NCBI GenBank assembly: GCA_963823495.1
Contig: CAWGLV010000001.1
Location: forward strand, 186,001-250,000
From: DATDAH01 sp963823495
GTDB taxonomy: Bacteria; Actinomycetota; Acidimicrobiia; Acidimicrobiales; DATDAH01
DNA: 64,000 nt
Direction of reading: 5' to 3'
The notes under the pieces were generated by a model, which searched no databases, was not told the DNA's origin, and saw only the letters and a program-made list of their open reading frames with translations. Positions 33,644 to 42,477 of the stretch are shown here, one piece after another (position 1 is the first letter of the stretch; each line of letters begins with the position of its first letter). A program made the position numbers and the translations under genes.

Positions 33644-35019
33644 TGCCCGTCTCCCTGCGCGCGAGAGCCGCGATCGGTGCCGTGCTCCTCGTGGGCATCG
33701 CCCTGCTGGCCGGCTCGGTGGCGATGGTCCTGCTGACCCGGTCCTCGCTGACCGCCAACGTCCGCGAGGCCGCTGAGCTGCGGGCCGAGGACGTGGCCAC
33801 CGCGCTGGCGTCCGGCGCGACCTCCACCGCCGACCTCGCCGTCGAGGACCAGGAGGACGCCTTCATCCAGGTCGTGGACACCACGGGGCAGGTCGTGGCC
33901 TCCAGCGCCAACGTGGACGGCTTCGCCGCCGTCGCGGCCCTGGCCGACGAGGAGTCGACCGTCATCGGCCACGCCCCCGTCGGCCAGGACCGCTTCGTGG
34001 TCGTCGGCATCGCGGTGGCCGACCGCTCCCAGACCGTGCTGGTCGGGCGGGCCCTCGACGGCGCCGACGAGGCCACGCGGGCCCTGCTCTCCTCCCTCGG
34101 CATCGGGGTGCCGCTGCTGCTGGTCCTGGTCGGGCTCGTCGCCTGGCGCCTCGTGGGCCGGGCCCTCGCCCCGGTGGCGGCGATGACGGCCGGCGCCCGC
34201 GAGATCACCGCCACCGACATCGACCGCCGACTCCCCGAGCCCGACACCGCCGACGAGATCGGCGACCTGGCCCGCACCCTCAACGCCATGCTCGACCGTC
34301 TCGGCGACTCCCGGGACCGGCTGGCGGCCTTCGTCGCCGATGCCGCCCACGAGCTGCGGTCACCGGTCAGCTCGCTGCGCCAGCACGCGGAGGTGACCCT
34401 CGAGCACCCCGAGGCGAGCAGCGTGGAGGAGCTTGCGGTCGTCGTGGCCGACGAGTCCCTCCGTCTCCAGCGACTGGTCGACGATCTCCTCCTCCTGGCC
34501 CGGGCCGACGACGACGTGACCCCCGTCGACCGCGGTGACGTCGACCTCGACGACGTCGTCGGCACCGTCGTCGGCCGGCGACGGGCCACCGACGGCATCA
34601 CCGTCGACCTCAGCGCCGTGTCGGGCGGCCAGGTTCGGGGCGACCCGGTGGGCCTCGACCGGCTCGTGGCCAACCTGCTGGACAACGCGACGCTCCATGC
34701 CCGCAACCGCGTGGCCATCGCCCTGCAGGAGGCCGACGACGGCACCGTGACCCTCACCGTGGACGACGACGGGCCCGGCATCCCGGAGCCGGATCGCCGC
34801 CGCGTGTTCGAACGCTTCGTCCGCCTCGACGAGGCCCGATCACGCGACGCCGGCGGCAGCGGGCTCGGGCTGGCGATCGTGGCGGCCGTGGCCGCGGGCC
34901 ACAATGCCTCCGTGACGGTCACCGACGCGCCCGGGGGCGGCGCCCGCTTCCGGGTCGCCTTCCCCCCGCCCCCGCCGGCCCCCGGGACTCAGTCCCAGGC
35001 CAGCGCGTGGACGGTGTAG
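33643..35019 (+). CDS. Sensor histidine kinase
   Basis: A 458-residue kinase: two transmembrane helices (about 8-30 and 153-175) flanking a periplasmic domain of about 120 residues, a HAMP domain, the H-box AFVADAAHELRSPVSSLRQHAE with His236, then N (NLLDNATLHARN), G1 (DDDGPGIP), F and G2 (GGSGLGLAIV) boxes. It partners the regulator upstream. The signal is unknown. The last 31 bp overlap the 3' end of the convergent FHA-cyclase gene. Confidence 0.93.
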   Translation: MPVSLRARAAIGAVLLVGIALLAGSVAMVLLTRSSLTANVREAAELRAEDVATALASGATSTADLAVEDQEDAFIQVVDTTGQVVASSANVDGFAAVAALADEESTVIGHAPVGQDRFVVVGIAVADRSQTVLVGRALDGADEATRALLSSLGIGVPLLLVLVGLVAWRLVGRALAPVAAMTAGAREITATDIDRRLPEPDTADEIGDLARTLNAMLDRLGDSRDRLAAFVADAAHELRSPVSSLRQHAEVTLEHPEASSVEELAVVVADESLRLQRLVDDLLLLARADDDVTPVDRGDVDLDDVVGTVVGRRRATDGITVDLSAVSGGQVRGDPVGLDRLVANLLDNATLHARNRVAIALQEADDGTVTLTVDDDGPGIPEPDRRRVFERFVRLDEARSRDAGGSGLGLAIVAAVAAGHNASVTVTDAPGGGARFRVAFPPPPPAPGTQSQASAWTV

Positions 35020-35915
35020 GTCCCGCTCACACCCTTCAGGGTCACCGGTCGGCCCTGGCCGAAGTCGAGGTCGCTGCGGTTGGAGGTGATCTCGACCACG
35101 AGGTTCGAGGCCAGGATCTCGCCACCACGGGCGAGGGCGGCGATGCGGGCCGCGATGATGACGTGCTTGCCGAAGAGGTCGCCGGTGCCGGCGACCATGG
35201 CCTCGCCGGTGTGCATCCCGATGCGGACCCGCAGCGCCTCGTCGGGGTGCTGGGCACTCCAGCGGGCCAAGGCCTGCTGGACGTCGATGGCGAAGTTCAA
35301 CGCCCGGCGGGCGCTGGTGAAGGTGAGCATGAAGCCATCGCCCTGGTCCTTGATCTCCCGGCCACCATGGCGGGCGAGGTTGGTTCGCACGATGCCGCTG
35401 TGGATGGCCAGCAGGTCGAACCAGCGGCCGTCACCCAGGGCCAGCGCCTGCTCCGTGGAGGACTCGATGTCGCTGAAGACGATGGTGATCGTGTCGCCGT
35501 CACCCCCGTCGCGCCCGGCGGGCTCCGGCGTCGCCGCCACGAGGTGGTCCCGGCTCACGCCGGCGACGGTGGCCCGCGGGTCCCCGCTGTCGGGCGGGTG
35601 GCCCGTCGTCGGCGCACCGACCCCCTCGACGAGCCGCACCTCCGTGCGACCCAGCACCACGAGGTCACCGGGCCCGAGGGGCACGGGGTCGGTGACGACC
35701 GCACCGTTGAGCAGCGTGCCGTTCTTGCTGCCCAGGTCCTGGACCCACACCTGACCGCCGTCGAGCTCCAGGCGGGCGTGGCGCCGGGACACGCCGGGGT
35801 CCACCAGCACCAGGCCGTCGCACTCCCGGCCCAGATCGAGCCGGTCCCCGAGCACGACCCGGATCGGGCGACGGGCAGGCGGGCGGATCTCGACCACCGG
35901 ATCGGTGTCGTTCAT
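34989..35915 (-). CDS. FHA domain fused to class III nucleotidyl cyclase
   Basis: A 308-residue cytosolic protein. Residues about 18-95 form an FHA domain (LDLGRECDGLVLVDPGVSRRHARLEL, DLGSKNGTLLNG), a phosphothreonine reader. Residues about 145-305 are a class III adenylate/guanylate cyclase: the metal Asp in IVFSDIESSTEQ, the second Asp in IKDQGDGFMLTF, and RIGMHTGEAM plus GKHVIIAARIAALA. Probably adenylate-cyclase-like. The ATG at 35915 starts the FHA domain. The Crp-type regulator at 40.7 kb could be a downstream reader of cAMP; that is speculation. Confidence 0.88.
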   Translation of the reverse strand: MNDTDPVVEIRPPARRPIRVVLGDRLDLGRECDGLVLVDPGVSRRHARLELDGGQVWVQDLGSKNGTLLNGAVVTDPVPLGPGDLVVLGRTEVRLVEGVGAPTTGHPPDSGDPRATVAGVSRDHLVAATPEPAGRDGGDGDTITIVFSDIESSTEQALALGDGRWFDLLAIHSGIVRTNLARHGGREIKDQGDGFMLTFTSARRALNFAIDVQQALARWSAQHPDEALRVRIGMHTGEAMVAGTGDLFGKHVIIAARIAALARGGEILASNLVVEITSNRSDLDFGQGRPVTLKGVSGTYTVHALAWD

Positions 35916-35972
35916 GGCACCCGAGGACGCTACCGGTACCGATGGCACCGCCCGGTGGGGCAGGATGGTGGC

Positions 35973-36287
35973 GTGGATCTGACTCCGGGAACGAAGCTGG
36001 CCAGCGTCGTCTGTGCCACCGAGGTGATCATCGTCCGACCGCCCGGCGCGGCCGTGGACGTCGAGTGCGGGGGTGCCGTCATGGTCGCGGCCGACGATGC
36101 CCCCGACGAGGCCGCGCGGGCGAGCCTCGACGCGACCCACGCGGCGGGCACGATGCTCGGCAAGCGCTACGTGCACGAGGACAGCGGGCTCGAGCTGTTG
36201 TGCACGAAGCCGGGCGAAGGTTCCCTCGCGGTGGGCGGGACCGCCCTCCCACTCAAGGAGGCCAAGCCCCTCCCGAGCTCGGACTAG
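35973..36287 (+). CDS. Small conserved protein of unknown function
   Basis: A 104-residue protein starting DLTPGTKLASVVCATEVIIVRPP, with DVECGGAVMV in the middle and GKRYVHEDSGLELLCTKPGEGSLAVGG near the end. The conserved-looking Cys residues (CATE, ECGG, LLCTK) might bind metal. I recognise similar small proteins in actinobacteria but no function. The GTG start has CAGGAT 6 nt upstream. It ends 4 nt before the CoxL-type gene, so they are probably co-transcribed. Confidence 0.7.
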   Translation: MDLTPGTKLASVVCATEVIIVRPPGAAVDVECGGAVMVAADDAPDEAARASLDATHAAGTMLGKRYVHEDSGLELLCTKPGEGSLAVGGTALPLKEAKPLPSSD

Positions 36288-36291
36288 CGGC

Positions 36292-38544
36292 GTGTCGATC
36301 CTGGGAAACCGGGTCCGACGCGTCGAGGACCCGGAGCTGCTCACCGGCGCCGGCGACTATGTCGACGACGTCACCCTCCCCGCCGGGGCGGCCCACGCCG
36401 TCTACGTGCGCTCCCCCCTGGCCTTCGCCCGGATCGAGGCGGTCGACACCAGCGAGGCCGTGACCGCACCGGGTGTGCTGGCGGTGGTCACCGCGGCCGA
36501 TCTCGACCTGGCGGACCTCGAGCCGGAGATGATGTTCCTCAACCAGACGATGACGCGGCCCCTCCTGGCCCGCGACGTGGTGCGCTTCGTCGGGGAGGCG
36601 GTCGCCGTCGTGGTGGCCGAGACCCGGGCCCAGGCGGTCGACGCGGCCGAGATGGTGATCGTGGACTACGACCCCTTGGCGGCGGTCGTGGACCCCGAGC
36701 AGGCCCGGGAGCACGGCACCACGGTCTTCCCCGACGCCGACTCGCCGCTGGCCATGGAGATCCCCGGGGACCTCGTGGCCGACTTCTCGGGCTGTGAGGT
36801 GGTCCTCGAGCAACGCATCGTGAACCAGCGGGTGTCGGCCGCCCCGATCGAGCCCCGAGCCGCCGCGGGCTGGTGGGAGGACGGGCGCCTGATCATGTGG
36901 TCGAGCTGCCAGGGGGCCCACCCCGTCCGGGACCGGCTGGCCGCCGTCTACGGGCTCGAGCCCGACCAGGTCCGCGTCGTCATCCCCCACGTCGGCGGCA
37001 GCTTCGGCGCCAAGAACGGCGAGCTGCCCGAGGAGCTGCTCGTCGCCGAGCTGGCCCGCCGGGTCGACCGCCCGGTGCGCTGGGCCGAGACCCGCACCGA
37101 GTCCATGACCTCCTTCGTGCACGGCCGGGCCCAGACCCAGCAGGTGCGCATCGGTGGCACCCGGGACGGCCACATCACGGCCTACTCGCTGTCGGTCATC
37201 CAGGACGCCGGCGCCTATCCGATGCTCGGCGCGGTCCTGCCCTTCATGACCCGGATGATGACCACCGGCGTCTACGCCATCACCAACGTCGGCTTCGACT
37301 CGGCCTCGGTCATCACCAACACCAGCCCGATGCGCCCGTTCCGAGGGGCCGGCCGCCCCGAGGCGGCGGCGGCCATCGAGCGGGCCGTCGACCTGTTCGC
37401 GGCCGAGATCGGCATGGACCCCGCCGAGGTCCGGCGCCGCAACCTGCTGGGCGACGACGTGTACCCGTACACCACACCCGGCGGCGCCACCTACGACATC
37501 GGCGCCTACACGGCCGCGCTGGACCGGGTGCTGGAGGTCGCGGGCTACGACGAGCTGCGGACCGAGCAGGCCCGACGCCGCGAGGCGGGCGACGCCCTAC
37601 AGCTCGGCATCGGCCTCGCCGTCTACGTGGAGATCACCGCGCTGGGCGGCGGCGGGGAGTTCGGCTCGGTCACCGCGCGCGAAGACGGAACCGTCGAGGT
37701 CCGCACCGGGGCGACGCCGTTCGGCCAGGGCCACGACACCACCTGGGCCATGTTGGCCGCCGACAAGTTGGGCGTGCCCATGGACGCCGTGCGGGTCATC
37801 CACGGCGACACCGACGACCTCGAGTCGAGCACGACCACCGGGGGGTCGCGATCGGTCCAGATCGCGGGCTCGTCGATCCTCTCGGCCTCCGGTCACCTCA
37901 TCGACCGGGCCCGGGAGCGGGCCGCCGAGTTGCTGGAGGCCGCCGTCGACGACGTCGTCCTCGACACCGCCTCCGGGCAGTTCCACGTGGCGGGGGTCCC
38001 CGCCGTCGGCGTGGGCTGGGCCGAGGTGGCCGCCCGGTCCGAGGACACCCTCGTCGGGGTCTCGGACTTCACCGCCGAGGGTCCCACCTTCCCGTTCGGC
38101 GCCCATCTCGCGGTGGTCGAGGTCGACACCGAGACCGGCGCCGCCCGGCTGGTGCGCATGGTCGCGGTGGACGACGCGGGCACGCTGATCAACCCGTTGA
38201 TCGCCGACGGCCAGATCCACGGCGGCCTGGCGCAGGGCGCGGCCCAGGCCCTCTTCGAGGAGATGGCCTACGACGAGGACGGCAACCCCCAGACCGCCAA
38301 CCTGGCCGACTACTCGGTGCCCGCTGCCAGCGAGGTCCCCAGCTTCGAGCGCATCGAGATGGTCACCCCCACGCCCCTCAACGACCTGGGGGCCAAGGGC
38401 ATCGGCGAGTCCGGCAGCATCGGCTCGACGCCGGCGGTGCAGAACGCCGTGGTCGACGCCGTGAGCCACCTCGGTGTCCGCCACATCGACATGCCCTGCA
38501 CCCCCGAGCGCGTCTGGAAGGCCATCCAGTCCGCCAGGCGCTGA
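36292..38544 (+). CDS. Xanthine dehydrogenase/CoxL-family molybdopterin subunit (form II-like)
   Basis: A 750-residue molybdenum hydroxylase large subunit. The N-terminal domain begins NRVRRVEDPELLTGAGDYVDD. Moco-binding motifs include HVGGSFGAKNGELPEE, the active-site loop PFRGAGRPEAAAAIERAVD (form II-like, not the CSFR loop of true CO dehydrogenase), FGQGHDTTWAMLAADKLG and the C-terminal GAKGIGESGSIGSTPAVQNAV with the catalytic Glu. The usual FAD and [2Fe-2S] partner subunits are not encoded next to it. Substrate is probably an aldehyde or heterocycle; it cannot be named. Confidence 0.85.
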   Translation: MSILGNRVRRVEDPELLTGAGDYVDDVTLPAGAAHAVYVRSPLAFARIEAVDTSEAVTAPGVLAVVTAADLDLADLEPEMMFLNQTMTRPLLARDVVRFVGEAVAVVVAETRAQAVDAAEMVIVDYDPLAAVVDPEQAREHGTTVFPDADSPLAMEIPGDLVADFSGCEVVLEQRIVNQRVSAAPIEPRAAAGWWEDGRLIMWSSCQGAHPVRDRLAAVYGLEPDQVRVVIPHVGGSFGAKNGELPEELLVAELARRVDRPVRWAETRTESMTSFVHGRAQTQQVRIGGTRDGHITAYSLSVIQDAGAYPMLGAVLPFMTRMMTTGVYAITNVGFDSASVITNTSPMRPFRGAGRPEAAAAIERAVDLFAAEIGMDPAEVRRRNLLGDDVYPYTTPGGATYDIGAYTAALDRVLEVAGYDELRTEQARRREAGDALQLGIGLAVYVEITALGGGGEFGSVTAREDGTVEVRTGATPFGQGHDTTWAMLAADKLGVPMDAVRVIHGDTDDLESSTTTGGSRSVQIAGSSILSASGHLIDRARERAAELLEAAVDDVVLDTASGQFHVAGVPAVGVGWAEVAARSEDTLVGVSDFTAEGPTFPFGAHLAVVEVDTETGAARLVRMVAVDDAGTLINPLIADGQIHGGLAQGAAQALFEEMAYDEDGNPQTANLADYSVPAASEVPSFERIEMVTPTPLNDLGAKGIGESGSIGSTPAVQNAVVDAVSHLGVRHIDMPCTPERVWKAIQSARR

Positions 38545-38554
38545 GACCAATACC

Positions 38555-38605
38555 CGAAATTGCGTTGGTTGTGGTCGTGCAGCGACCGGAAGCAACGCAA
38601 TTTCG
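38555..38605. terminator. Type-B inverted repeat between convergent genes
   Basis: CGAAATTGCGTT (38555-38566) is the exact complement of AACGCAATTTCG (38594-38605), with an inner GGTCG/CGACC pair. It lies between the convergent CoxL-type and rlmB genes, so bidirectional termination is the likely role. A near-identical arm occurs at 52168. Confidence 0.65.
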
Positions 38606-38614
38606 ACGGCGCCA

Positions 38615-39490
38615 TCAGCGGCCGCGGCGGAGGCGGGCGATCTCATAGCAGGCGACGGCGGCGGCGGCGCTGACGTTCAGCGAGCCGAGGTTCCCGGCCA
38701 GGGGGAGGGCGGCGACCACGTCACAGCGGTCCCGGGTGAGGCGGGCCAGCCCCGAGCTCTCGCTGCCGAGCACCAGGGCGAGGGGCTCAGTGGCCACCGA
38801 GAGGTCCCAGAACAGGTCGTCGGCATCCTGGTCCAAGCCGACCACCCACACACCTTTGGCCTTCAGATCGGCCAGGGCCGCGGGAACCCCGGCCGCGACG
38901 GCGATCGGCAGCCACTCGACCGCGCCGGCGGCCGTCTTGGTCACCGCCGGGGTGACCCGCACGGAGCGGTGCCGGGGAAGCACGACGCCGGTGACACCGG
39001 CGGCCTCCGCCGTCCGCAGGATCGCCCCCAGGTTCTGGGGGTCATGGAGGCCGTCGAGCACGAGGAGGAAGGGCCGCTCCACCCCGGCCAGGACCTCGAG
39101 GTCGACCGGCTGCAACGGGGCGACCGTGGCCAGCACCCCCTGGGGCGCCTCGGACCGGGCCTGGGCCTCGAGGGCGGAGCGCCTGACCTCGCGCACCGCC
39201 ACCCGCTGCTCATGGGCCAGGTCCCGGATGTCGTCGAGGATCGGGGCGGGATCGAGATCGGCGGCGAGCAGGATCTCCCGCACCGACCGGGGTCCCAGCA
39301 ACGCCTCCCGGACCGCCTGACGGCCCTCCACCTGGTCGCCGCCCAGGCCCGGCGGGCCGCTGCTACCTGAGCGCTTGGGCCCACCGCCGCGGCGCGCGGA
39401 TGCCTGACGCGGCGGGTCCGGGCGGCGGCCGCTGCCCCTCCCCGGCGGACGGCCCCTTCCCCCTCCGCGGGGTGGACGCCGCGACGACAT
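38615..39490 (-). CDS. rlmB: 23S rRNA 2'-O-methyltransferase RlmB (SpoU family)
   Basis: A 291-residue SPOUT methyltransferase. The first 50 residues are an Arg/Gly/Pro-rich tail. A substrate-binding domain follows (VEGRQAVREALLGPRSVREILL). The knotted catalytic domain has LLVLDGLHDPQNLGAILRTAEAAG (motif 1), LALVLGSESSGL (motif 2) and LPLAGNLGSLNVSAAAAVACYE (motif 3). It is third in the ispD-ispF-rlmB operon; ATG overlaps the ispF TGA by one base. Confidence 0.93.
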   Translation of the reverse strand: MSSRRPPRGGGRGRPPGRGSGRRPDPPRQASARRGGGPKRSGSSGPPGLGGDQVEGRQAVREALLGPRSVREILLAADLDPAPILDDIRDLAHEQRVAVREVRRSALEAQARSEAPQGVLATVAPLQPVDLEVLAGVERPFLLVLDGLHDPQNLGAILRTAEAAGVTGVVLPRHRSVRVTPAVTKTAAGAVEWLPIAVAAGVPAALADLKAKGVWVVGLDQDADDLFWDLSVATEPLALVLGSESSGLARLTRDRCDVVAALPLAGNLGSLNVSAAAAVACYEIARLRRGR

Positions 39491-39966
39491 CAGCGGGCCT
39501 CCAGCAGGGCCACGGCGAGACAGGCGATGCCCTCACCCCGGCCCAGGGCACCGAGGCCCTCGTGGGTGGTGGCCTTGACCGACACCGGGGCCTCGACGAC
39601 CGCGGCGAGACGCTCGGCCATCGCCGGGCGGAACCGGCCCAACCGCGGGCGTTCGGCGATCACGGTGCTGTCCAGGTTGACCACCGTCCAGCCGGCCTCG
39701 GCGACCAGACGGACGACCTCGGCGAGCAGGGCGATGCTGTCGGCTCCCGCCCATCGCGTGTCGGTGTCCGGGAAGTGGTCCCCGAGATCACCCAGACCCG
39801 CGGCCCCGAGGACGGCGTCCGCGCAGGCATGGGCCAGAGCATCGGCATCGCTGTGACCGGCCAGACCCGGGCCCTCGTCGACGGTGACCCCTCCCAGCAC
39901 GAGCGGGCGGTCGGGATCGGCGCTGAAGGGGTGGACGTCGTAGCCCTGCCCGATGCGGAAGGTCAC
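39490..39966 (-). CDS. ispF: 2-C-methyl-D-erythritol 2,4-cyclodiphosphate synthase
   Basis: MEP-pathway cyclase of 158 residues, trimer with zinc in the active site. Zinc ligands are Asp and His in GYDVHPF and His in the second motif LAGHSDADALAHA; the CDP-binding segment is AGADSIALLAEV and the C-terminal TTHEGLGALGRGEGIACLA is typical. It is coupled to ispD by a 4-nt overlap and to rlmB by one base. Confidence 0.96.
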   Translation of the reverse strand: MTFRIGQGYDVHPFSADPDRPLVLGGVTVDEGPGLAGHSDADALAHACADAVLGAAGLGDLGDHFPDTDTRWAGADSIALLAEVVRLVAEAGWTVVNLDSTVIAERPRLGRFRPAMAERLAAVVEAPVSVKATTHEGLGALGRGEGIACLAVALLEAR

Positions 39967-40592
39967 GGGTGACCGCTGGCGTCGAGGAGGGCGTTGGCGA
40001 CGAGGAGGTCGTCGGGGGTGGTGATCTTGCGATTGTGCAGCTCGCCCTCGACGAGCACCACGGTGCCGCCGGCGGCATCGATCAGGGAGGCGTCGTCGGT
40101 GGCCTCGGGTTCGCCCGCGTGGACCTCCCGCAGACGGTCGGCGGCGAACGCCTGTGGGGTCTGCACGGCCACCAGGGTGTCCCGGTCGACCAGGCCGCCG
40201 CCCCGACGGCGGATGGCGTCGGTCAGCGCGACGCCGGGTACGGCCGCATCGGCCCCCCGTCGGACGGCCGCGATGACCGCGGCATAGAGCTCGATGGATG
40301 CGGCCGGGCGAGCCGCGTCATGGACCACGACCACCTCTGCGGTGGGCGGCACCGCGGCCAGGCCGGCGCGAACCGAGGCCGACCGCGTCGCGCCACCGAC
40401 GACGGTGAGGTCCGCGCCCGGCTCGTCGGGCGCACCGGGGGCCACGACCACCACGACGCCGTCACCGGCCTCGGCCGCGGTGGCCAGGGACCAGTCCAGG
40501 ACCCGCCGGTCGCCCAGCGGCTCGTACTGCTTGTTCCCCCCGAAGCGCCGGCCGGATCCGGCGGCCACGACGACCACCCAGACCGCGCTCAT
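39963..40592 (-). CDS. ispD: 2-C-methyl-D-erythritol 4-phosphate cytidylyltransferase
   Basis: MEP-pathway enzyme of 209 residues that couples CTP to methylerythritol phosphate. The nucleotide motif is VVVAAGSGRRFGGNKQYEPLGDRRVLDWSL; VVVHDAARPAAS, VDRDTLVAVQTPQAF and DDASLIDAAGGTVVLVEGE follow. The ATG at 40592 is right at the domain start; the 47 upstream codons are not family-like. It begins the ispD-ispF-rlmB operon. Confidence 0.95.
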   Translation of the reverse strand: MSAVWVVVVAAGSGRRFGGNKQYEPLGDRRVLDWSLATAAEAGDGVVVVVAPGAPDEPGADLTVVGGATRSASVRAGLAAVPPTAEVVVVHDAARPAASIELYAAVIAAVRRGADAAVPGVALTDAIRRRGGGLVDRDTLVAVQTPQAFAADRLREVHAGEPEATDDASLIDAAGGTVVLVEGELHNRKITTPDDLLVANALLDASGHP

Positions 40593-40666
40593 CGCCGCCT
40601 TCGGGCAGGAGGGGGACAGCGGGCCATACCTGCCGGACCGTACCCGCCCGGCCCGGTCGGTGACCC

Positions 40667-41347
40667 ATGTCACTAGCCTCACCTCTCGTGGTCGCCCCTG
40701 AGGTTCTCGCCGAGGTCCAGCTCTTCGCGGCATTCCCCGGCGAAGCGCTGGACACCATCGCCGCCGCCGCCGTGGAGCGGGAGCTCGAGCGCAACGATGT
40801 GCTGTTCGACGAGGGCGCCGAGGCCGACGAGCTCTTCGTGGTCCTGGCCGGCCGCATCGCCATCGCCAACGTGGCCGTGGACGGTCGCGAGTCGGTGGTG
40901 GCCCTGATGGAGTCCGGCGCCCTGTTCGGCGAGATGGGGCTGTTCGACGGCCATGGCCGCTCGGCCGCGGCCCGGGCCCTCGAGCCCTCCCGGGTGGTGG
41001 TGGTCCCCTACCAGGCGGTGCGGGACGTCTTCGAGGCGGACCCCGGCCTGCTCTGGCCTGTCGTGGCCCTCCTGGCCGGTCGCATCCGGGTCACCGATGA
41101 AGCCCTCGCCGACGCCATGTTCCTCGATGTCACCGGTCGGACCGCCAAGCGGCTACTCGACCTGGCGGGCGACAACGACCACTTCGAGCTGCCGGTGACC
41201 CAGGAGGAGCTGGCCGGCATGGTGGGCGCCTCCCGCGAGCGGGTGAACAAGGCCATCTCGTCGTTCCTCCGCCTCGGTTGGCTCGAGCAGACCGACGGCA
41301 CCTACCGGATCACCAACCGCCAGCAGATGGAGATACGCGCCAGCTGA
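40667..41347 (+). CDS. Crp/Fnr-family transcriptional regulator
   Basis: A 226-residue regulator: N-terminal cyclic-nucleotide-binding domain (ELERNDVLFDEGAEADELFVVLAGRIAI, SGALFGEMGLFDGHGRSAAARALEPS, the latter like the phosphate-binding cassette of CRP) and a C-terminal winged helix (LPVTQEELAGMVGASRERVNKAISSFLRLGWL). The cassette keeps GE and R-S/A-A-A residues, so cAMP binding is plausible. An alternative start is the GTG at 40688, which follows a TAGCCT box by 8 nt and would shorten the protein by seven residues. Confidence 0.9.
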   Translation: MSLASPLVVAPEVLAEVQLFAAFPGEALDTIAAAAVERELERNDVLFDEGAEADELFVVLAGRIAIANVAVDGRESVVALMESGALFGEMGLFDGHGRSAAARALEPSRVVVVPYQAVRDVFEADPGLLWPVVALLAGRIRVTDEALADAMFLDVTGRTAKRLLDLAGDNDHFELPVTQEELAGMVGASRERVNKAISSFLRLGWLEQTDGTYRITNRQQMEIRAS

Positions 41348-41359
41348 CCCGGGATCCGG

Positions 41360-42430
41360 TCAGCCGTAACGGTCGAGGATGCTCGTCTCGGCGAGTCGGT
41401 TGAGGCCCTCCTTGATGGCCCGGGCCCGCGTCTCGCCCACCCCTTCCACGTTCACCAGGTCCGCGATCGTCGCCCGCATGATCTTCTGCAGGCTGCCCAT
41501 GTGCTCGACGATGGCCTCGACCACGGGCTCGGGCAGACGGGGCACCTTCGACAAGAGGCGGTGGCCGTGGGGTTCGACGCTGGCATCGAGGTCGTTGGCG
41601 TCCAGCGGGAGGTGCAGGACGCCGGCGACGCTCTTGAAGTCCAACAGGTGGTCGGTGTCCAGCGAGGCCAGACCCGCCATCGCCTCCTCGAGGTGCCAGC
41701 CCGCGTCCTCGTGGAAGTAGTCCCGGAGCACGAGGCGCCGGTCGTCCTCGACCCCGGAGTAGAGCTCGTCCAGGTGCAGGCGCACGAGCCGACCGTCCAC
41801 GCCCAACTCGATGACGAAGCCCTCGACCTCGGCCGCGATCCGGCGGACCATCTCGGTGCGCTGGAGGACCTGCACGACGTCGCGGACGGTGACCAGGTCC
41901 TCGATCTCGAGGGCCGACAGGTTGCTCGAGACCTCGTCCAGCCGACTGCGATAGCGCTCGAGGGCGCGGAGGGCCTGGTTCGCGCCGTCCAGGAGACGGG
42001 GGATCGGGTCGAGGCGGTGCTTCTGTTCGCCCACGTACACCGCGATGGCCGCCATCCGCTCCGACACCGAGATGACCGGCACGTCGATGGAGCGTGCCAC
42101 CCGTTCCGCCGTGCGGTGCCGGGTGCCCGTCTCGGAGGTGGGGGTGTTGGGGTTGGGTACCAGGTGGACGTTCGCCCGGGCGATGCGGCTGGCGTCGGGC
42201 GACAGGATGATGGCCCCGTCCATCTTGGCCAGCTCCGACAGGCGCTGGGGGCTGAAGGCACCGTCGAGAAGGAACCCGCCCGAGCAGATGTTCAGGACCG
42301 CGGGACCGTCCCCGATGACGATGAGGGCACCCATGCCACTGGACAGGATCCGGTCGAGGCCCTCACGCAGCGCGGTCCCCGGGGCTGTCGCCGCGAGGGC
42401 GGCGCGCATGGCGTCGCTGGCCGAGTCCAC
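41360..42430 (-). CDS. disA: DNA integrity scanning diadenylate cyclase DisA
   Basis: A 356-residue protein that makes cyclic di-AMP and scans DNA for lesions. The DAC domain has DGA at 71-73 and RHR at 104-106 (GTRHRTAERVA), both needed for activity. A helical spine follows, then the C-terminal helix-hairpin-helix DNA-binding domain (LVNVEGVGETRARAIKEGLNRL). It follows radA with 47 bp between them, the usual radA-disA order. The GTG start has TAGGAT 6 nt upstream. Confidence 0.96.
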   Translation of the reverse strand: MDSASDAMRAALAATAPGTALREGLDRILSSGMGALIVIGDGPAVLNICSGGFLLDGAFSPQRLSELAKMDGAIILSPDASRIARANVHLVPNPNTPTSETGTRHRTAERVARSIDVPVISVSERMAAIAVYVGEQKHRLDPIPRLLDGANQALRALERYRSRLDEVSSNLSALEIEDLVTVRDVVQVLQRTEMVRRIAAEVEGFVIELGVDGRLVRLHLDELYSGVEDDRRLVLRDYFHEDAGWHLEEAMAGLASLDTDHLLDFKSVAGVLHLPLDANDLDASVEPHGHRLLSKVPRLPEPVVEAIVEHMGSLQKIMRATIADLVNVEGVGETRARAIKEGLNRLAETSILDRYG

Positions 42431-42436
42431 GGGCGA

Positions 42437-42442
42437 ATCCTA
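42437..42442 (-). promoter_or_regulatory. Putative -10 box of leaderless disA
   Basis: TAGGAT on the minus strand, 6 nt before the disA GTG, with no ribosome binding site. It would give disA its own transcript in addition to read-through from radA. Confidence 0.4.
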
Positions 42443-42477
42443 GCCCTGTGACCGATGTCGCAGCCCGGGACCCCCCC

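Noticed and set aside
36292..38544. Carbon monoxide dehydrogenase CoxL
   Set aside because: The active-site loop is PFRGAGR, not the CSFR loop of true form I CO dehydrogenase, and coxS and coxM are missing.
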